Assembly (NCBI RefSeq): GCF_000143415.4
Contig: NW_003314290.1
Span: forward strand, 859,586-923,585
From: Selaginella moellendorffii
Taxonomy: Eukaryota; Streptophyta; Lycopodiopsida; Selaginellales; Selaginellaceae
Length of the DNA stretch: 64,000 nt
Direction of reading: 5' to 3'
The notes beneath the pieces were generated by a model. The model had not been told where the DNA came from. It made no database searches and worked only from the letters and a program-made list of their open reading frames with translations. This document shows, piece after piece, positions 1-9,712 of the stretch (positions are counted from its first letter, which is position 1; the number at the start of each line of letters is the position of its first letter). Position numbers and translations under genes: made by a program.

Positions 1-2466
1 CTGTCTAATCCCGGCCACTATACTTTCCTGGTCTTTGAGTCCATCCGGGTGCATCGGCCGTGGGGAACCCTGAGGAATCATAGGTTCCCCAGTTATGGGA
101 TCTCTCTTGAAGAGTTCAATGCCGTCCACTGGCAGCCACACTGTGTCCCATTCTCTCATCTTGTACCTCATCACTGGAGCACCGTCACACATGCTGAAAT
201 GAAACTGAAGAGGCTTGGAGTGGCCAATCAGCGTTTCGGATCCGTCCCTGATGTAGCCTCTTACAAACCCCTTAAAGTCTGGAACCTCTGTCAGAAGTGC
301 AGCTTCAACAGTGCCTTTGATGCAATTTTGGAATTCATCGTAGAGTTGTGGGAGGGTGAGGACATTGGATGGCCGGAGGGACTCTGCCAGGTGACTGAAC
401 ATGGCATTGACGTCTTCATGAGTGTGCCCAACCATGAGAAAGCCAAGTGTAACCGTTTCAAATATGCCTTTGGCAACAAGCATCGCCAAGTACGCGAAGA
501 CGTACATGTTTTTGTTCTCACTGCCAGCATTGTCTGTTTGGAGCAGAAGATGGGGTGGAAGGCCATATCGGCCGCAAGAACTTCCTTGAGATTCTGCTTT
601 GTTTGGATGAGGCTGTGCATTCACCGGGCGACCAGCCTCGTCGGAATGGCATAAGGCCTCACGTGATAACCCTACAATCTGACGGCCAACATATTCACTG
701 GGATGGCATGGGGCCCCACGCGATACTGCAAGCCTTTGCTCCTCCTCCAGCTGAACCCTGTATGGGGTTCGATCGACAAGGGCCTTATGCAAGGGTTGGC
801 CGTTCAACTCAGTCTGCGCACTCTGCAAAGACCTTAAGTGTTTTGCTAGGGACGCAATCATCATGTTTGCACCCCCGCCACCCCATAGAGGTACAAAGAA
901 GTTCCCATAGTTCTGGGCACCATGCCCATGAGCGATTATGCCAAATAGAGACACAGGCAGCTGCATGGATGAAGAGATTGCCTTGGGGGCAGGATTGAGT
1001 CGAGGTAAGCACGTCTTTTTCTGGTCCATTTTGTCGTGGATGATGCAGAGGTAAGAGTCAGGTCTCTCCATGGAGAGAATCCTGTTATGATAATATGCAG
1101 TCCTGCAGCTTCTCTGCTCGATGTTGTGGTCGAGCCGCCTTCTAACCAACGTCTCTCGCTCTTGAGCGCTGCAAGAATTCTTCGACAAAGCCATTTTGAT
1201 AGCAGTGCACTCGTCACACTTTGAAAAGCTGGAGTACTTTCCTATACTCACATCCCTGAACCTGTTGCTCCACAATCTACTAAATCTAGATTGGCTCAGC
1301 TTCCTGTAGCCATTACTCTGGAGTTCCCGATTCACATCTTCCAATATGGCCCCCTTGGTATACATGGAAGGGAGAACTCGTTGGGTGTCTCGTGTTCCAT
1401 CTTCCAAGAGGCGGGTTTTATGTGGTTGTTGCTCGCTACATGTCTCGACAAACCTCTTGAAGATTGCCTCTCCATATACAACATGACCCCTGGTTTTGTG
1501 CGTATCGTCGTTCCCATGGACTGCCTGTTGAACCCTTTGTTCCTCGAACTCAGTTTTGATTCTGTAGAATGTGGTTCGAGGGACTCCATAAATGATTCTC
1601 CATACCTTCATGCAGACCAAACCCCTCTGGAAGACCATGCCCCCCACCTGATGTTCTGAAGCATCAACAGATGACCGTAATGCCTCATACACAAAATTGC
1701 GAGCTGCCTTCCAGGACAATGTCTTGTATCTTGCTCTCTCCTCTTCAATAGCATCCCAATCAGCATGTTGACAGCACCTCCTCTTGCAACAAGCAACTGT
1801 CGAGACCATTCGAACCTCCATCGCCATTTTCTGCCTTTTCAGTTCATTGCTCAGATCCCTTTGGCTGCGCTTTAGGAAGGTGTACTTTCTTTTCCCATGA
1901 AGAGATGTTCTGTCATCAGTTGTAGTGGTGTTTGATTGTGAATCCTTCACATTCTCAAACACTAAGTGCCTCAATTTCCACCGCACAATGCTTCCAATAG
2001 TCAGACTGTTTTCTTCTGTGTCAACAACCTCTAAAATCGCAACTCCAATATCATCCCAACCCAATTCTTGATTAGCAACCGCATCTCTTGGATCGACAAC
2101 TGTGGTTAAGCCCTCAGCTACCACCTCCCCCTCGGGGTTGTTTAGAAACACCTTCGCCTGAATCCATGTAACACGGTTCTTAAGATCCACGGAGGGAACA
2201 TGCGTCGCACTTGCACTGTCCCCAACATCTGCTTTCTTCTAAAGATTTTTCAAGGCAACAATAACATTTACCCCGACGACCATCTCTCCTCGTTCAATAG
2301 CGACCACATTCCCATCGAAGACAGTCTCTACTGATACAGCAGCATTGCCTTCCCCAAGCCTTTGACAGTGTATAACAAAGTTCCGATCCATAGACACAAG
2401 GGTCCCTTTTGCAACTCTCTTCCCACCATTCAAAATGTAAACCTTTTCCCCAACCCTGAAGGCCAT
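1..2466 (-). CDS. DUF7869-type mobile-element protein, 3' end beyond left edge
   Basis: The reverse strand is open in one frame from 2238 to base 1 without a stop. The same frame continues upstream to an ATG at 2466, interrupted by one TAG at 2241-2239. The N-terminus has a KOW/SH3-like stretch (VGEKVYILNGGKR). A cysteine-rich basic segment follows (VACCKRRCCQHADW). The C-terminal domain carries HDKMDQ, GIIAHGHGAQNYGNFF, a DNAGSENKN motif near 520-545 and GHTHEDVNAMF near 420-450. These resemble the DUF7869 family, common in element-associated plant and animal proteins; the spaced D-DN-HxHED residues look like an RNase H/DDE-type active site, which is inference. The TAG may be the end of a 66- or 69-nt in-frame intron (donor GT near 2306) or a true lesion. 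Two copies of the block's palindrome (646-667, 703-724) lie inside this coding frame without breaking it. The 3' end is outside the window. Confidence 0.72.
646..667. repeat. 22-bp palindrome, copy inside DUF7869 coding frame
   Basis: The left arm is ATGGCATA and the right arm is CACGTGAT, around AGGCCT. It is a degenerate member of the family ATGGCRTG-N6-CAYGCCAT. It is translated in the minus-strand gene without a stop. Confidence 0.65.
703..724. repeat. 22-bp palindrome, copy inside DUF7869 coding frame
   Basis: Left arm ATGGCATG, centre GGGCCC, right arm CACGCGAT. It reads through as coding on the minus strand (GAPCHPS region). Confidence 0.65.
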
Positions 2467-2548
2467 TCTGAAAGTGCAGAAAAGAAGTTAAGACCATACA
2501 AAAAATGATTGGAAAATGGCCTAAATCATAACATACCAAACAACCTCA

Positions 2549-2738
2549 ATAGCATGAGGCCACATGCCATTATTCAAACATGCTATTGACACCCACATGA
2601 AATTTCGCATTCACAAAATTGGCATGAGGCCTCATGCCATCTTGATATACACACAGCTGCAGGCAAGTAAAAACATACATGACAATACGCTAGCCATGAA
2701 ATTGCAAGGGCCCAAGATGGCATGTGGCCTCATGCCAT
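2549..2738. repeat. Three 22-bp palindromes (2549-2570, 2619-2640, 2717-2738)
   Basis: Each matches ATGGCRTG-N6-CAYGCCAT closely; the copy at 2717 has ATGGCATG, TGGCCT and CATGCCAT. They lie 83-272 bp upstream of the minus-strand start codon. Confidence 0.85.
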
Positions 2739-2837
2739 TTCTAAATGTGGTCCTAAGCCATTCCATGGTGAACATACCAGGAAGCACAAGTGCTGAATAT
2801 CAAGAGGAAGCGGTAGCCACACCAAAGACAGTGCCGC

Positions 2838-2975
2838 TTGCAACACCGCAACTACTCGTAGCGCCGCTCGCAACACCGCAACTGCTCGTAGCGCCGCTCG
2901 CACAAACTGCCACTCGCATAAACTGCCGCTCGCAATGGCACTCGCAATGCCGCAACTGCTCGTAGACGCATAAAC
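2838..2975. repeat. Short GC-rich tandem array (GCAACACCGCAACTGCTCGTAG-like unit)
   Basis: Near-identical units built from CGCAACTRCTCGTAGCGCC and CTCGCAACAC recur three to four times, with degenerate continuation to about 2975. No coding meaning is visible on either strand. It lies about 370-510 bp upstream of the minus-strand gene start. Confidence 0.6.
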
Positions 2976-3328
2976 CACAGCCCACAACGCCGCTTACACA
3001 AGCAACGCTCACTGCACTCAGTGGAACCAAGAACACGGTGCACAAAAATGATAGACCTAGGAATGAGTTCGAGAATTCAAAAATAACACACGCTTGAACG
3101 TCACATCAAATCCTCTGACAAACCAGATTTTATGATTCCTCTGAAAAATTTCAAATTGAGTAGCTTCTAGACTTTGCTGTCGGAGGTTGAACTTTGTCAC
3201 ATCATGTCCTTGCCTCGATCCAGCTGTGCCATGTCAGTGATTCGAATTTTGCCATGCCATGTCAGCGATCCGCACCAAGATTATTCGCCGTGTAAAGGAA
3301 TAATTATGCTGTGTGTGTACGTCCATTT

Positions 3329-3450
3329 ATGGCAATATAAGGCCACACGCCATTCAAAGAATAATGCTAGTCGAGCATTTTTTGGTGCATTTTTGGGTTC
3401 AAAATTGCATGAGCCCACACGCTATAAAGTTTACCTGTACCAAAAATAGA
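3329..3450 (+). repeat. About 120-bp dispersed repeat, copy 1
   Basis: The unit begins with a degenerate palindrome followed by ATTCAAAGAATAA. It continues through GGTGCATTTTTGGGTTCAAAA and ends in a palindrome-derived stretch (ATTGCATGAG...CACGCTAT) at 3404-3425. Copies 2 and 3 start at 4261 and 4499. Confidence 0.7.
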
Positions 3451-3763
3451 AACAGCTTTATTTACTTGGGAATTTAAGTGGTTGAGGCATTTTTAAACTT
3501 ACAAACACATGCCCTACTTACATTCCTTTGGTTGCTTAAAATTCAAAAATATTATAAACCTTTCTTTTTGCATTTTCAATGTTTTCAATTATGGTTTTTG
3601 ATTTTCGCAGGACCAGCCTAGTAATCTATTTGCATCCCGTCATGTTTATAGCTAGCTTTCGTTTGTCCCCTTCGCTAGCCTGAGATACATCTGCTCGGCA
3701 TCTGCCTCTTACAGCATTTGCCCAAAAAGGGCATCTTTCTTCACGCAGCATTTGCCACATGTT

Positions 3764-3787
3764 TAGGGTTTAGGGTTTAGGGTTTAG
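3764..3787 (+). repeat. Interstitial plant-type telomere-like repeat
   Basis: About three TTTAGGG units sit in tandem. This is the plant telomere motif, but the run is too short to be a telomere. It is a telo-box cluster, a repair scar, or chance. Confidence 0.6.
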
Positions 3788-4260
3788 CAATTCAATAGCT
3801 TGATAAACATGCAAATACAGAACTTGATGCAAAATCCTTTGATATGTCACAATGCCCCTAGGACCATAAACACATTTCAATAGAGAGGGTCTTTTCATTT
3901 CATAACTCCTTACGTAGATCTTGATGAAACCAGAGTTAGTGAAGTTAGTTTCTTGTGATCCTGCATCTGATTGTGATGTCCCTTTGCAGTGTCGATGGAA
4001 AGGTCAATGCACACCAAACTGTAAAATCTTGGAGCAAAATAACGGTTGGATCTATGGCAAATGCCCCTGAAACATTGTAAGGCTCGTGTGGTCTCATGTG
4101 GTGTCCGATCGAGATGCTTCTTTGCAGGGTCATCAAGAAAGACATTGTATACCATTCTGTAAAATCTAGTTGCGATCTAACAGTTGGATCTCCAGAAAAC
4201 TCAAAAAAATCTCGTGCGTGTCAGAATATTCTAGGAATATACTCCTATGTGCCCTTGAAA

Positions 4261-4390
4261 ATGGCATGCGGCCCCATGCCATTCAAGAGATAACGCCAGA
4301 TGACACCGAGAATTTTTTGGTGCATTTTTTGGGTTCAAAATTGCATGAGCCCACACGCTATAAAGTTTATCTTTGCCAAATAGAGAAAAG
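4261..4390 (+). repeat. About 130-bp dispersed repeat, copy 2
   Basis: This is the best preserved copy. It has a near-perfect palindrome at 4261-4282, then ATTCAAGAGATAACGCC, GGTGCATTTTTTGGGTTCAA, and the palindrome-derived stretch at 4340-4361 followed by AAAGTTTAT. It matches copy 1 over most of its length. Confidence 0.7.
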
Positions 4391-4498
4391 TTTATCTGTG
4401 TCATGTGAGGTAGTTACAGTCTTTTGTGCTCGGCATCTGCCTCTTGCAGCATTTGCACTGAAAGGGAATTTTTCTCCATTCAGCATTTGGCCCTGAAA

Positions 4499-4680
4499 AT
4501 GGCATGCGCCCACACGCCATTCAAGGAATAACGCCACAAGACATTTTTGGGTTTAAAATGTTTAGGGTTTTTTGGGTTTTTTCAAAATATTTTGGGTCCA
4601 ACGTTTTTTGGGTTTCTTTGGTTCAAAATTGCATGAGTCCACACGCTATAATATTGATTTGAGAGAAAAATAGAAACAGA
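4499..4680 (+). repeat. Expanded dispersed repeat, copy 3
   Basis: It starts with a palindrome at 4499-4520 and ATTCAAGGAATAACGCCA, as in copies 1 and 2. A TTTTGGGTTT-rich expansion separates this from the palindrome-derived stretch at 4628-4649. Confidence 0.65.
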
Positions 4681-4980
4681 TAGAATTTCTTTATTTAGCT
4701 GAACATCTGCCATTTTTGGAAATACAAGATGCTTTGGAATATCCAATCATGCATGGTATAAATATAGCGAGGGTATTAAATGATATCCCAATCATGATCT
4801 TTCTTTTGGATTTCGTGTGCATGCAGTCCGAGGAATGATGACGTTGCGGATTTCTTTTGGATTTTGCGTGCTTGCATGCGCGCGGCAATCCAGAAATTAA
4901 TGGTGGCACCCAAGTCCGAGGAATGATGACGTGGCGGGATTACCAACCGTTGTGACATTTCGCGAGGTTTTGCATTTTGC

Positions 4981-5140
4981 TTCGTACTCGCGCTCGCACA
5001 CTCGCGCTCGCATCGCGCTCCCACTCGCGATCACGCTCACATTCGCGCTCATCTACCTTCTCTACAGGTTTCTCATGTGCATCGGCGTCCACTCGTGCTT
5101 GCATCACACTCACGCTCGCATCGCGCTCGTGTGCATCGGC
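4981..5140. repeat. CTCGCGCTCG-rich low-complexity tract
   Basis: Variants of ACTCGCGCTCGC and CGCGCTC recur many times in about 160 bp, ending 216 bp before the proposed start of the plus-strand gene. The repeated GCGTCCACT phrase (near 5086 and 5139) is part of the same array. It is probably a CpG-rich promoter element or a minisatellite. Confidence 0.6.
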
Positions 5141-5355
5141 GTCCACTTCAAGACACACCCAGTTTGTAACTTCGCCGCCAACTCCGCCGCCCACTCCGCC
5201 ACCCACATGCAGCCCACTTGGCGTCCCGGGAGATTTCAGCGCCACTCTCCAACTGTAAGTGGCAGAGTAGCCTTGCTGCTACGATCCGCTGTACACACAG
5301 TGCACATTCGCCAGCGAGTCCGGCCTCGATTGTCACGGCCTCCATTCGGCTTCAA

Positions 5356-8300
5356 ATGGTAAGTCTTTTAGGCCAAGTAGAAAATGGCATGAGGCCACAT
5401 GCCATTCAGTAGCAACATTGGCATGCACCGATTGGGCTCTCGAGTGCAGTCCGGTTACAGATGGCGTGTAGCCTCACGCCATCTTAGGATGCAGCCTCAA
5501 GACATCTTATGTAGTGGTGAATGGCGTGTGGCCTTATGTTATTTCCAGCTGCTAGCTTTTCATCTGTCAGCTCTAATTGTTGTGCATTTCTGAATAGGCG
5601 AGGAATTGTGTTCTTCTTCCAGCCACTGTCAATGTGGATGCAGAGAAGGGGGAGGAGCTCACCAGTTGGACTTTCGGGATGGAAGGCGAGGATCTGATGC
5701 TGTACAACACAGATGGTGGGAGAAAAAAATGCATGGGGATCCTCATCCAAGTGACAGACACTCCATGCAGTTCCATGCAAGAATATGGACTGGCACTTGT
5801 GGTAGAGACAACGTCCGCCTTCAAGATCCACCTTGCACATCCTAGCGGCTTCCCGAAGGGGGGCAGCAGCTATGAGGAATTCCTAGAGGGAGCTAGGGAG
5901 AGGTTGTCCAGGAGGCCCACAATTTCAAAGACGCTGCGGGTCTATGAAGATCACATGGAATCCATGGACCTCACCTACGGCGATGTTCAAAAACTATATT
6001 CCAACATTGAGCCGTTGAGAGTGCCTCCAGTTCGCGAAGCGAAGGGGAAGGGGGTCGATCTGGAAACTACCCCGAAGCAGAAAAGGGTGGTCAAGCTCAA
6101 GCCGACGTCTGACTCTACTGCTCCAAAAAAGAAGCTACTCAGTGATGCCATTGCCTCGGGTTTGAACACTACACCCACCAAAAAGAAGAGCCGCAAAGAG
6201 CAGAAAGAGCAAGAAGAGGCAGCAAAAATCGTCGCAGATAATAGTACTTGTTATTATTCCAACAAAGTATATACAATCGACGTGAGCCGTATCGACATCC
6301 AAAGCAAATACAACCACAGGCTAGTATCTAATGAGTGGGTGGAGAAACTGAAGCAGAAGATGCTGGCAAGTCCAGTAACACCCGACATCGCAGACGTGAT
6401 CCCCTACTACCGAACAATGAAGGGCGAGACGAGGTTTCCAAACTTGATCAATAGGAAGGTGTTGGACGATCAGAACATCCGGTTCTATGCCGTCTCCGGG
6501 CAGCATTCTAGCTTGGCGATGCAACAGATAGTTGTGGATATTATGGTGGGCGAGGAGGTGAGGAAAGTCTTCAAGACAAGAGTTGTCCGCCTGATAAAAG
6601 GCAACTCGCCCCTCCGATCTATCATATACATCTCCCACGCGTAGAATGTCAAGCAAGAAACGTGCTACAAATCGGGTCTGCACGAGACATTGGCACGAAC
6701 ACGGAAGCTCTGGGTTCAACTGAAGAAGCCACAAAAACCAGGACAAGGACGTGCACTAGCAACTAGCGCCTGGCAGGTAAGCCTCGTTGCATGTGGCATA
6801 ACATGTGGCCTCACGCCATTTCCATTGCAGGAATTCTCGAGTCTTCTCTCGAAAACACTGAGGGTCAATGACACACTCAGCTTCCATAACATTCTACTCG
6901 CGACAAAAGTTGTTTTTGACAAATGGGTAGATGTGCTGAGGAGGTACCATGACGGGGAGTTGCTAAACTCAATGGGTGTGGAGGACGGCCGGAAGCCCAA
7001 TGATTTGAAGCTCAAGGCTTGTGTTTCTCGCGGTCTCTAGATGACAACGACCTTCTGACAGTGGCTAATGCTCTTCTACGTGGTGAGGTAGTCTTGAACA
7101 AGACCAAAATGACTCCCGGCCATATTGTGACATACGAGGACTTGTGCATGACTCTGAGAGCTCGTGCGCTATTGAAGGATTGGATCTTCGAGCAAGTGGC
7201 TGTGGAGAGGGTGAGCATCGACACCACGCAAGAGATGATGGAAGAGCTAGACTTGTCAAATGAAGACATCGACGAGTACGTGAAGGGGGCCCCCAAGTTC
7301 ATCGATCTGCTGCGGGATGCCACGAAAAGTAAAGCTGAGAAGTTGGATCAGTATCCAAATTTCATTAAGAGGGATGTCGACCGCCGGCTTCAGAAACAGC
7401 TCGACCCTGCAGCAGAGGCCTATCGAGAACCTTACCGGGTATACGTGAATTCGGATGAGGATCAAAGGTGGAGGAGCATCGTTTCCCGCGGAGATGAGCA
7501 GGTCAAGAACATCTTTTGTGTGATGGACTTCACAAACGAGGAGATCACTCATGCAGACGAAGTCAGCTCCATCATTGACTTAATAGTGGGACTTGCGAAG
7601 GTGGAATCTTCAGTCCACTATATGATCTACGACTCCGAATCCTATCACAAGTTCTGGAAGGCCTTGAACGAGGTGAAGGCTCGGTTGAAAGGCAAGGAGA
7701 TGCGGGAGATCCATGGGATAATGGCTAAGAAGAAGATACCGACGAATGTCCGCATCTTCACACTCACCCTTGTTATTGGTCCTATAGCAGAGTGGGACTG
7801 GAGTGACTTCCCAGCTTCGTTCAACAAGGCCGATCGAATTGATCTGAGGGAGGTCAATTTACCCGTGCCTGAGGAACTGAAGACGGCTATGGAGCTTTCG
7901 AATCCAAAGAAAGCTCCAGGTGCAGCATGGGAAATGCTCAGCTGGGTCTTCAACGCAATAGCGGGTGACTCCAAGGGCAAATGCGTTGTCGAGTACAACT
8001 GCGGTGGACTATTCTTTCGAGCCGCACTACTCAAGGGTGTCCCGTGTGTTGCGGTGACAAACTCCATTGAAGAGGTGACTTCAATGGAGCATATAATTAC
8101 AGTTGCCAAAGAAAAACAGTATCTTCTCTGCGAACCTGGTGAGTACGCACTTTAAGTTTAAATGTTATCTCACAAGCTCTGTATGCAGGAGTGTGGCCAC
8201 CCCCAGATGCTGAAACGGCATTAACAGCTACTGATGTTAGGCCGAGCTCACAACCTGCACAAGGTAAGGTCACGTGAGGCCTCACGCCATTTTGATTATA

Positions 8301-9579
8301 GATAGTTGTGAATATTCAAACACGAGGACTGAAAAGCGCACTGGTGGCGCGTCGAAGAAGGACAAACAGACAAGCAATAGGAAAAAAGGAGGTACAAATT
8401 ATATTTGCAATGGCGTGTGGTCTCATGCCATTCCTTGCAGGAGATACTTCTTCAAAGGCAAAACAGGCAAGCACCAGCCAAGCTCAAACTGACAGTGGTC
8501 ATAAAAAGCGAAAGCACGTTGGACAGTCGTCGGGATCAGAGGCGTTTGATTTGAAAAGGAAGAAGGGCAACGAAAAGATGATAGGTAATGCCTTGCGGTT
8601 ATGGCGTGTGTGCTCATGCCATTCATTGCAGATCAAGGGCTGAGTGAAAGGAGCCAGTCACCACCTCCTGACTCAGATTCCTATGGCGGACTCCCCTTCC
8701 CCAATCTCAATGGAGAGGTACAATGGATGAGGGATGCTTTTCAAGTTAGGGCCACGTTTTTCTCATCTCGTCGTCTTCGAAGGGTGCAAGAACGTGCAGA
8801 AACCATGTTAAGACAGTCGGGTGAGGATACGGTCCTAGGTCAAGCACTAAAACAGGCTATGGTTGTCTTGTATTTTGAGATGGAGACTCGGCCAGATGAT
8901 TTTCCCAAGATGGTCCTGGAAGAACAAGCCATCCAGCCTGAGCAGCCTATGGAAGAAATGTAGGAGGGGGATGAGGAGCCAGAGAAAGATAATGAGCAGG
9001 AAGAGCAGAAGGACGAAGAAGAGGAGGACGAAGAAGAGGAGGACGAAGAGGACTTGGATGGTCCTCACAATGGTGACGATCACAATAACGACGATGACGA
9101 TGAGACAATGGCCAGCCTGAGGTGGCCAAAGAGCAGCGGAGGAAGGTCATACAAGACAAACCATCAGGTAAATAATAGTACATCCATTCCTAACCTTTTA
9201 CCATTTCTAACATTGTCCATGTAGGTCGCAGAAGAAATGGTAAGTAGAGATTATTCAGTTGAATTAAGATACAAACTCTAGCCTTTAGTGTCGAGGAAGG
9301 ATAGTGCCAAGCAAGGGTCGAAACGTATGTCCAATCCTTCAGAATCAGCAGTGCGCCCAAGTAATATCGGTCCTAGTTCCTCAATAGCAGTTGATGGTAA
9401 ATACAGTATAGTCGATTCAATGTGCTAATAAGTTTGTTTTTAGTAGCCAGTAGGGAAGATACCATCTCAATCGAAGGGAGATATTTGGACATGCATATGG
9501 ATCCGCCAGTGGACTCTACTTGCCTGCAAGAGTCATCAGAGCTGGTGGAGGCTACTATCCATATCAACGCCAAGTAAGC
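5356..9579 (+). CDS. Composite accessory gene: ParB-like segment, possible methyltransferase-like fold, acidic tail
   Basis: The likely model starts with ATG at 5356-5358, directly followed by a 239-nt intron (5359-5597) that contains three palindromes. Coding then runs 5598-6776, 6831-6975, 7041-8138, 8189-8263, about 8302-8391, 8441-8584 and 8632-9167, with small later exons. All junctions are GT/AG and keep frame. The 5598-6644 part has a lysine-rich linker and then IRFYAVSGQHSSLAMQQI, which resembles the ParB-type GxHRxxA box. The 7041-8138 part ends in GDSKGKCVVEYNCGGLFFRAAL near 7965-8030, which resembles a decayed motif I of DNA methylases; this is inference from pattern only. In-frame TAGs at 6642 and 8961 and a TAA at 9577 are either intron ends or lesions. 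An acidic DE-rich tract fills 8964-9110. The reading continues towards the phosphatase domain and may be one transcript with it. Confidence 0.6.
5384..5542. repeat. Three 22-bp palindromes in the first intron (5384-5405, 5461-5482, 5521-5542)
   Basis: The first two are near-consensus and the third has a decayed right arm. Each is soon followed by CAG or TAG (for example TTCAG to 5409, TTTCCAG to 5548), giving potential acceptor sites. Confidence 0.8.
6777..6830 (+). repeat. 54-nt intron carrying the palindrome (6798-6819)
   Basis: The donor is CAG|GTAAGC and the acceptor CCATTGCAG|GAA. The palindrome ends 11 nt before the last intron base. Removing the intron keeps the frame of the composite gene. 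Confidence 0.75.
8264..8301 (+). repeat. Very short candidate intron carrying the palindrome (8269-8290)
   Basis: The donor is AAG|GTAAGG and the acceptor is TTATAG, with an alternative end at 8305. The palindrome fills most of the 38-nt intron and ends 11 nt before the first acceptor. The size is below usual plant intron limits, so a later acceptor is possible. Confidence 0.5.
8392..8440 (+). repeat. 49-nt intron carrying the palindrome (8410-8431)
   Basis: The donor is GAG|GTACAA and the acceptor CCTTGCAG|GAG. The palindrome ends 9 nt before the intron end. Flanking exons are lysine-rich and stay in frame. Confidence 0.75.
8585..8631 (+). repeat. 47-nt intron carrying the palindrome (8601-8622)
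   Basis: The donor is ATAG|GTAATG and the acceptor ATTCATTGCAG|ATC. Palindrome-to-acceptor spacing is 9 nt, as in the 8392 intron. The downstream exon reads DQGLSERSQSPPPDSDS. Confidence 0.75.
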
Positions 9580-9712
9580 TGACCACGCTCCACTTGATGC
9601 TGCCCATACCACTGAGTCAATCTTGTCCACGTATCCAACTGACGGTGACCAGGCGCCATTGGACCCGCATGAGGCCGCCCCAGCCGCCGAGCCGGTCGTA
9701 TCCTCATTTCCA

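Larger units (their letters stand above)
2467..5355. other. Palindrome-rich spacer between the two accessory genes
   Basis: No coding frame is convincing here. The stretch holds three clear palindromes (2549-2570, 2619-2640, 2717-2738), a short GC-rich array (2838-2975), a telomere-like TTTAGGG run (3764-3787), three related repeats of about 110 bp or more (3329-3450, 4261-4390, 4499-4680), and a CTCGCGCTCG-rich tract (4981-5140). It separates divergent genes starting at 2466 (minus) and 5356 (plus), so it probably contains both promoters. The predicted small ORFs here translate repeats and look spurious. Confidence 0.6.

Noticed and set aside
49-654. 201-codon plus-strand ORF
   Set aside because: It lies opposite the DUF7869 frame, which has the conserved motifs; a shadow.
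2838-2975. Possible CRISPR-like array
   Set aside because: Units are contiguous and degenerate without unique spacers; a eukaryotic tandem repeat.
7019-7040. Apparent frameshift between the 6831 and 7041 exons of the composite gene
   Set aside because: A 65-nt GT/AG intron (6976-7040) joins the frames exactly, so no frameshift is needed.
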